NCBI RefSeq assembly: GCF_013761175.1
Contig: NZ_JACDUR010000011.1
Coordinates: 1-64,000, forward strand
Origin: Nonomuraea soli
GTDB taxonomy: Bacteria > Actinomycetota > Actinomycetes > Streptosporangiales > Streptosporangiaceae
Direction: 5' to 3'
DNA length: 64,000 nucleotides
Both the position numbers and the translations under genes were made by a program. The notes under the pieces are model-generated. The model searched no databases and had not been told where the DNA came from. It saw nothing but the letters and a program-made list of their open reading frames with translations. Of the stretch, positions 59,524 through 64,000 are shown piece by piece. How positions within the stretch are numbered: position 1 is the stretch's first letter; each line of letters starts with the position of its first letter.

Positions 59524-60515
59524 GCACCGCCCTGCGCATCCGCCGGACCGCTCCCGCGCTCCTGGCGCACACCTTCTACGAGGGAGAGACCCCGGCCGAC
59601 GCCGCCGGCGCCGTGGCGGTGACCGTCACCGACGCCGCCGGCGTCAGCGTCGCGACCGGCGACGCCACGCACGCCGGCGCGGGCACCGGCCGGTACACCT
59701 TCCATCTGGCTGGCCAGGCTCAGCTGGCACTGCTGACGGTCACCTGGTCGGGGACGATCGGCGGCAGCGCGGTGACCGAGTCGGACCAGGTCGAGATCGT
59801 CGGCGGGCACCTGTTCACCCTCGTGGAAGGCCGCGGTTCAGACGAGACCCTGGCCAGCCCGGCCAAGTACTCGACCGCTGACCTGATCGAGGCCCGCCAG
59901 GAAGTGGAGGAAGAGCTCGAGAGGATCACCGGCCGATCCTGGACGCCTCGCTACCGGCGGCTGATCCTTCCCGGCACCGGCACCTGGGACCTGGTCCTAC
60001 CGGACGGGGGAGATGAGTACGTCGCCAGCATGCTCCTTCGAGGCGTGCGGAGCATCCGCTCAGCGGGAATTCAGCACGCCCCGGGCGCGGCCGTGACCCC
60101 GCTGAGCGCCGGCGAGCTCGCCGCCCTGGCCGTCGCCGGCGACGGCCAGGTCCGCCGCACCGATGGCCGAACCTGGACCTCCGGCGTCGGCAACGTCGTC
60201 ATCGAGTACGAGTACGGCTCGGACGCGGCGCCGGCCGACCTCGTCAAGGCCGCCCTGGTGCGCTTCCGCTCGCGGCTCAACATCGCCAGGTCGGGCGTGC
60301 CCGACCGAGCGATCTCCTTTCAGGTCACCGAGGGAGGCACCTACCGCCTATCGACGCCATCGGCAGACCGGACCGGTATTCCGGAAGTCGACGCGGTCTA
60401 CCACCGGTACGCCCGCGGCGCTGGAGGCGGCCAGGGAGGCGGGCCCGCGCCTGCCTCCCGCACCCTCGACTACACCCCCCAGCACCGCAGCCTCTTCCAC
60501 GGCGGCCACCCATGA
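59520..60515 (+). CDS. head-tail connector / adaptor protein
   Basis: 331 residues; ATG 59520. The N-terminal 95 residues are an Ig-like beta domain (AVAVTVTDAAGVSV, GRYTFHLAG). The rest resembles gp6-type connectors: STADLIEARQEVEEELERIT, a strand block TPRYRRLILPGTG, and ADLVKAALVRFRSRLN. It would sit below the portal. Confidence 0.65.
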   Translation: MSTALRIRRTAPALLAHTFYEGETPADAAGAVAVTVTDAAGVSVATGDATHAGAGTGRYTFHLAGQAQLALLTVTWSGTIGGSAVTESDQVEIVGGHLFTLVEGRGSDETLASPAKYSTADLIEARQEVEEELERITGRSWTPRYRRLILPGTGTWDLVLPDGGDEYVASMLLRGVRSIRSAGIQHAPGAAVTPLSAGELAALAVAGDGQVRRTDGRTWTSGVGNVVIEYEYGSDAAPADLVKAALVRFRSRLNIARSGVPDRAISFQVTEGGTYRLSTPSADRTGIPEVDAVYHRYARGAGGGQGGGPAPASRTLDYTPQHRSLFHGGHP

Positions 60516-60949
60516 CCGCCACCAACGCCGTAGTCATCAAGCGCGCCCTGCTGACCCTCATCGAGGGCCTGGCCCTCGGAGACGTGCAGGTCGGGTACGG
60601 CCCGCCAGCCAACCCAGAGAGAGACTTCGTCTACCTCGGAGGCCTGCGAGGGCCCCTCACACCGCTGACCTTCCGCGCAGGCGGCCGCCTCCCGCGCGAG
60701 GAACAGCTGACCCTCGACCTGCACCTGGTCGTGACCCGCCCAGGCGGCACCGAGGAAGAGACCGAGACAGCCGCCGCCGACCTGATCACGCCCATCCTCG
60801 AGGCCGTGTCCGCCGAGCCGACGCTCGGCGCCACCCCCGGCCTGCTGTCCATCGTCCCTTCGCGGCTCGAGCTGCAGTCCGGCCGCGACGACGACGCGTG
60901 CAGTACCTGGCTCACCCTGACCTGGACCATCCGCTCCTACGTGAAATGA
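60512..60949 (+). CDS. head-tail joining / tail terminator-like protein
   Basis: 145 residues; ATG 60512 overlaps the connector stop. Shape of small tail-completion proteins: helix VVIKRALLTLIEGLALG, strands LTLDLHLVVTRPG, helix DLITPILEAV and a final STWLTLTWTIRSYVK. Assigned from order and fold pattern. Confidence 0.55.
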   Translation: MTATNAVVIKRALLTLIEGLALGDVQVGYGPPANPERDFVYLGGLRGPLTPLTFRAGGRLPREEQLTLDLHLVVTRPGGTEEETETAAADLITPILEAVSAEPTLGATPGLLSIVPSRLELQSGRDDDACSTWLTLTWTIRSYVK

Positions 60950-60955
60950 GGGACT

Positions 60956-61246
60956 ATGTCCGACAAGATCAAATGCAAGGTCGTCGGTACGCAGGAGATC
61001 GACGGCGTACCTCCGGGCGAAGAGGTCGAGCTCGACCCGACCATGATCAACGTTCGCGCCCTGGTCTACGCCGGTCTGGTCGAGGTCGTCAGCAAGGGCG
61101 TCGACGTCAACGCGCTGCCCGACCCGACCCCCGACCGGCGCGTCCGCCAGGCGGTCCTGACGGCTGAGGAACCGCCGGCGTCTCAGGCGCAGTCGGCGCG
61201 CGGAAGCCGTACCGCGAGCGGCTCGAGCTCTGACGCGGGGTCCTGA
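60956..61246 (+). CDS. small phage structural-region protein
   Basis: 96 residues; ATG 60956. Start has a beta pattern (KIKCKVVGTQEIDGVPPGEEVEL) and the end is Ser/Ala-rich. It resembles small proteins found between connectors and tail tube in actinophages. Function unknown. Confidence 0.5.
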   Translation: MSDKIKCKVVGTQEIDGVPPGEEVELDPTMINVRALVYAGLVEVVSKGVDVNALPDPTPDRRVRQAVLTAEEPPASQAQSARGSRTASGSSSDAGS

Positions 61247-61974
61247 TGGCGCCCACGGTCCTGACAGACGCGTTCTGCTACGTCCAGGGGCACGACTTCA
61301 CCACCGACACCAACCGGCTCGGCTTCAGCGGGGAGGCCGTCGCTCAGGACCGGTCGACGTTCGGTACAGACGGCTGGACTGCCCTGATCGCCGGCCTGAA
61401 GTCGCACACCTTCGACATGGCCGGCTTCTGGGAGTCGGCGGCCGCCGACGCGGTCGACCCGGAGGCCTTCGCCGACATCGGCGTGCCCAACCGCGTGTTC
61501 ACCTTCGGCCCGATCGAGACCGAGGGATCGCCCGCCTACATCTGTCAGGCCGGCCACTTCAACTACCAGCTCCTGGGCGCTCACGGGGAGATCGCCCCGT
61601 TCTCGCTGACCAGCCAGGGCAGCGACGGCGCCGGCATCCTGCGCGGCCAGCTGGCCAAGGCCAAGGGCGCCGTCAACGCCACGGGTGTGCTCGGCAGCGT
61701 GCTCGCCCTGGGCAACGTCCCGGCCGGCCAGTACCTCTACGCGACCTTCCACGTGTTCGCCGCCGGCACGACCATCACCGCGCAGCTGCAGTCCGATGAC
61801 GCGGTGGGATTCGCCTCGCCGACGCTGCGCGCCACCCTGGGCCCGATCACGGCCCGCGGCGGCACCTGGGCCGTGCGCGTCCCCGGCCCGCTGGCCGAGA
61901 CTCACTACCGGCTCAACATCTCGGCGATCACCGGCAGCTTCACCGTCGCCGGCGCCATCGCCATCGGCAAGTAG
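61246..61974 (+). CDS. probable major tail / tail-tube-type protein
   Basis: 242 residues; ATG 61246 overlaps the preceding stop by one base. Beta-rich start (FCYVQGHDFTTDTNRLGFSG), with VFTFGPIETEGSPAYI and a C-terminal domain of strands (ATFHVFAAGTTITAQLQ). The pattern and position upstream of tail chaperones fit a tail tube protein with an added domain. Confidence 0.65.
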   Translation: MAPTVLTDAFCYVQGHDFTTDTNRLGFSGEAVAQDRSTFGTDGWTALIAGLKSHTFDMAGFWESAAADAVDPEAFADIGVPNRVFTFGPIETEGSPAYICQAGHFNYQLLGAHGEIAPFSLTSQGSDGAGILRGQLAKAKGAVNATGVLGSVLALGNVPAGQYLYATFHVFAAGTTITAQLQSDDAVGFASPTLRATLGPITARGGTWAVRVPGPLAETHYRLNISAITGSFTVAGAIAIGK

Positions 61975-61986
61975 TCCTCGCTCGCA

Positions 61987-62004
61987 CCCGCCAGCCCTGG
62001 CGGG
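61987..62004 (+). terminator. short perfect hairpin after the tail-tube gene
   Basis: CCCGCCAG (61987-61994) and CTGGCGGG (61997-62004) form a perfect 8-bp stem with a 2-nt spacer, 13 bp after the stop. Possibly an attenuator or mRNA-stabilising hairpin. Confidence 0.5.
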
Positions 62005-62030
62005 CCTTCGTCATGCCCTGGAGGTACATC

Positions 62031-62435
62031 GTGTCCGTGATGGTCCTGTTCAACGCATTCGTCGAGATCAACGCCGTCAACATGTCCGGCTGGGGCAAGC
62101 AGGGTGCCCTGGCCATGGAAGCGGCCGCGCTCGACGCCTCCGTCTTCGGCGACGGCTGGGTCAAGAACGTCGCCGGCATGAAGTCCGGCACGCTGAGCGT
62201 CGACTTCCTCGACGACTTCGCCGCCTCTCAGCTGGACTCGCTGCTGTGGCCGCTGTTCGGCACCGTCGTGGCCTTCAAGGTCCGCCCCGACGCGGGGGCG
62301 ATCAGCACCAGCAACCCCCAGTACAGCGGCAGCATCCTGCTCAACCAGCACAACGTCGGCGGCAGTCTCGGCGAGCTCGCCGCTAAGAGCCTGAGCCTGC
62401 CCCTGTCGGGCGCCGTCACCCGGGCAACGGCATAA
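62031..62435 (+). CDS. second tail-tube-like protein
   Basis: 134 residues. GTG 62031 chosen because GGAGG lies 6 bp upstream; in-frame ATG 62013 and 62040 are alternatives. The sequence VLFNAFVEINAVNMSGWGKQ, GDGWVKNVAGMKSGTLSV and a central DFAASQLDSLLWPLFG segment resembles compact tail-tube proteins. Two tube-like genes side by side suggest division of labour or a duplicated fold. Confidence 0.6.
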   Translation: MSVMVLFNAFVEINAVNMSGWGKQGALAMEAAALDASVFGDGWVKNVAGMKSGTLSVDFLDDFAASQLDSLLWPLFGTVVAFKVRPDAGAISTSNPQYSGSILLNQHNVGGSLGELAAKSLSLPLSGAVTRATA

Positions 62436-62438
62436 CCA

Positions 62439-62864
62439 ATGTCCGCCGAGCTCAAGAAGCTCATCGCGGACTTCGGCAAGCTCCCGCCGGACCTGCGCAA
62501 GGAGATCCGCCAGGGCGCCAACGAGATCGGCCAGCCGGTCCTGTCCGCTGTCCGAGCGCGCGCCTCCTGGTCGAGCCGCATCCCTGCGGCCACCCGCATC
62601 AGCACGCGTTTCGGAGCCAAGACGGCCGGCGTGACGGTGCGCACGTCGGCCAGGCGCGCACCGCACGCCCGGCCGTACGAGCACGGCGGCATGGCCGGCA
62701 CCTTCCGCGTGCCGGTCTACCGGCGCAAGGGCCGCCGCACCCCCTGGGTAGACCGCGCCGCTCGCCCGTTCTTCACCCCTGGCGTGCTCGCCGCTGAGGG
62801 CGACGTCGTCGACGCCTTCAAGTCCATCGTCATCCGCGTCGGCCGTGCGAACGGCTGGCATTGA
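62439..62864 (+). CDS. HK97 gp10-like tail/connector protein
   Basis: 141 residues; ATG 62439. Basic protein with SARRAPHARPYEHGG and a late PFFTPGVLAAEGDVVDAFKS, as in HK97-gp10-family proteins. It probably takes part in head-tail joining or tail assembly. Confidence 0.65.
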   Translation: MSAELKKLIADFGKLPPDLRKEIRQGANEIGQPVLSAVRARASWSSRIPAATRISTRFGAKTAGVTVRTSARRAPHARPYEHGGMAGTFRVPVYRRKGRRTPWVDRAARPFFTPGVLAAEGDVVDAFKSIVIRVGRANGWH

Positions 62865-62877
62865 GAGAAAGATCCAC

Positions 62878-63381
62878 ATGACCAGTTCGAGAGACCGCAT
62901 CCTGGGCAGACCCGCCCCCACCGCGGTGTACAAGCTCCGCGTGGCAGACACCGCCGCGGCGGCGCAAGCTCTGACCGACGCCCAGAGCGAGCTGGGCATC
63001 CTCCTGGTATCGGGGGAGGGCGATGAGGCCACACTCGAGCGCGCCCGCGACCGGCTGGCCAGCGCTCGGGCCGACCTTGAGGCGTGCTTCGAGCCCATCG
63101 TGTGCACCGCCATGGCGCCGGCCGACTTCGAGGGCCTGGTCGCCAAGCACCCGCCCCGCGAGGACCACCCCGAGGACGAGACGTGGAACATGAGCACGTT
63201 CCCTCACGAGCTCTTCGCCAAGTGCGCTCCGGACTACCTGACCCCGGAAGAGTGGGCGGAGTGGCTGAAGACCCGGGTCAACGAGGGTGAGCAGGTGGGC
63301 CTGGTCAACACGGCAATCAAGGCCAACACCAGGTCCATGGACGAATCTATCCCAAAAGACTGGACGTCGATGCTCAGCTAG
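62878..63381 (+). CDS. tail assembly chaperone, short (G-like) form
   Basis: 167 residues; ATG 62878. Helical protein with a Cys-containing middle (LEACFEPIVCTAMAPADFEG) and NEGEQVGLVNTAIKANTR near the end. Near its end, codons ATC CCA AAA contain the slippery heptamer. It is upstream of the tape measure, as all such chaperones are. It prevents aggregation of the tape measure and helps set tail length. Confidence 0.82.
   Translation: MTSSRDRILGRPAPTAVYKLRVADTAAAAQALTDAQSELGILLVSGEGDEATLERARDRLASARADLEACFEPIVCTAMAPADFEGLVAKHPPREDHPEDETWNMSTFPHELFAKCAPDYLTPEEWAEWLKTRVNEGEQVGLVNTAIKANTRSMDESIPKDWTSMLS
63351..63357 (+). promoter_or_regulatory. -1 ribosomal frameshift site (CCCAAAA)
   Basis: The heptamer is read C CCA AAA in the chaperone frame, the canonical X XXY YYZ arrangement. 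It lies 24 bp before the short-form stop at 63379. The -1 frame is then open to 63713. Confidence 0.8.
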
Positions 63382-63713
63382 AGCTCGAGCTCGACGTCGC
63401 GGCCGCCTACCGCATCCCGCACAGCCAGTTCCTGCGCTGGCGTGAAGACGACCGCGACAAAGCGATCTGGCAGCACATCCGAGCTGGCCAGACATGCGGC
63501 GCGTGTGGAACCAGGCGCGCTGAGTGGGACCCGGCCCAGGGCGGCCACCCCGCCGCCTACATCGCGACCACGGAGCGGTGCGAGGGCTGCCATCAGCGGC
63601 ACGCGGCAGGCAAGGACCTCGACCCCGGCATGTACATACGGCTCAAGCGCAATCCGGAGGTGGTGACAAAGCGTGAAAAGGCAAGTCGACCTCGAGACGA
63701 ACATCGACGGTGA
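63357..63713 (+). CDS. tail assembly chaperone, frameshifted (GT-like) C-terminal extension
   Basis: After slippage at 63351-63357, reading continues RLDVDAQLELELDVAAAYRI for 118 residues, giving a fusion of about 278 residues. The extension contains HSQFLRWREDDRDKA, as in T-domain proteins, and CGACGTRRAEW with CEGCHQRH, a probable zinc ribbon. It has no ribosome site of its own. The stop at 63711 overlaps the tape measure start. Confidence 0.75.
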   Translation, partial: RLDVDAQLELELDVAAAYRIPHSQFLRWREDDRDKAIWQHIRAGQTCGACGTRRAEWDPAQGGHPAAYIATTERCEGCHQRHAAGKDLDPGMYIRLKRNPEVVTKREKASRPRDEHRR

Positions 63714-64000
63714 CCCGAAAGGGTTCAACACCGCCGCCAGGTCCGCCCAGGAGTCAGCCCGGCGCCTCGAGCGGGAGAACGCCAAGTTGGAGGCACGGCT
63801 CAAGACCCTGAACCGGCAGATGGCCACCAGCGGCAAGAGCGCCTCTCTCATGCGCGGCGAACTGCGCACGCTCATCGCGGCAGGCGCGCTACTTGCGCCG
63901 AAGTTCGCGGCCGCCGGCGCCGGCGCCGTGGCGTTCGCAGCCCTCGCGGCGCCGGCCATCATGCGCGTGGTCGCCGCCCAGTCGGAGATGGGCGACAACT
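63673..64000 (+). CDS. tape measure protein (partial, runs off window)
   Basis: 109 codons are present from GTG 63673, preceded by GGAGGTGG. A coiled coil (ARRLERENAKLEARLKTLNR) is followed by a long hydrophobic Ala-rich segment (about 68-100), typical of tape measure N-termini. It overlaps the frameshifted chaperone by 41 bp, so the two are coupled. It determines tail length. Confidence 0.8.
   Translation, partial: MKRQVDLETNIDGDPKGFNTAARSAQESARRLERENAKLEARLKTLNRQMATSGKSASLMRGELRTLIAAGALLAPKFAAAGAGAVAFAALAAPAIMRVVAAQSEMGDN

Larger units (their letters stand above)
35290..64000. mobile_element. prophage, left end and at least 28.7 kb (right end outside window)
   Basis: The gene order is that of a temperate siphovirus: serine integrase, repressor and Cro switch, small early genes, replication initiator with origin, RusA, terminase, portal, capsid, connectors, tail tube, tail chaperones and tape measure. 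The left boundary must lie between the yajQ start (35289) and the integrase stop (35328), or just inside yajQ. The 38-bp gap has no tRNA. No matching right attachment site can be sought because the element continues past 64,000. Confidence 0.92.

Noticed and set aside
63378..63998. Minus-strand frame at the window end
   Set aside because: It is antisense to the frameshifted chaperone and tape measure, which have the expected motifs, order and ribosome site.

Overview
The window is high-GC actinobacterial chromosome carrying the left part of an integrated tailed-phage genome. GTG and TTG starts, KorA-type 2-oxoglutarate:ferredoxin oxidoreductase, an LpqY-SugABC-type sugar importer, a Ser/Thr protein kinase and mycelial-actinomycete gene order point to a Streptosporangiaceae- or Streptomyces-like host. 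The genus is an inference.

Region 1 (1-22,401) is a respiratory block. It starts with the 5' part of korA (minus strand) and a lipoprotein polysaccharide deacetylase. A complex I-like cluster follows on the plus strand: nuoA, an M48 peptidase, nuoB, nuoC, nuoH, then nuoI-J-K-L-M-N and an htpX-type peptidase. nuoD, nuoE, nuoF and nuoG are absent from the window, so this locus has no NADH-oxidising module. With korA next door, a ferredoxin-fed enzyme is plausible. The cluster is split between nuoH and nuoI by about 6.7 kb holding a hypothetical membrane protein, a minus-strand ABC transporter / histidine kinase / response regulator operon with overlapping genes, and a Ser/Thr kinase. Many Nuo subunits carry low-complexity tails or loop insertions built from in-frame tandem DNA repeats. 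Non-coding minisatellites lie beside the cluster.

Region 2 (22,402-35,289) is ordinary chromosome. It holds two paralogous secreted proteins flanking a divergent MarR regulator / proline iminopeptidase pair, a large membrane-associated protein, lpqY-sugA-sugB-sugC, a Nudix hydrolase, a PadR regulator with an FtsX-type permease that has no ATPase beside it, and yajQ.

Region 3 (about 35,290 to beyond 64,000) is a siphovirus-type prophage abutting the yajQ start. A serine integrase, a small membrane protein and a repressor read leftward. An operator-rich switch region separates them from a long rightward early/middle block: Cro-like protein, many small proteins, a Spo11/TopoVI-A-like protein, a GT2 membrane glycosyltransferase, a 42-residue LPxTG-like peptide, an initiator containing a lambda-O-like iteron origin, and a RusA-like resolvase. 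A low-GC minus-strand membrane gene, probably a moron, interrupts it. An HNH-kinase fusion, a cos-like hairpin and the packaging and head genes follow (terS, terL, portal, protease-capsid fusion). Connectors, tail tube, a tail-assembly chaperone pair with a -1 slippery site (CCCAAAA) and the start of the tape measure end the window. Lysis genes and the far attachment site lie outside.
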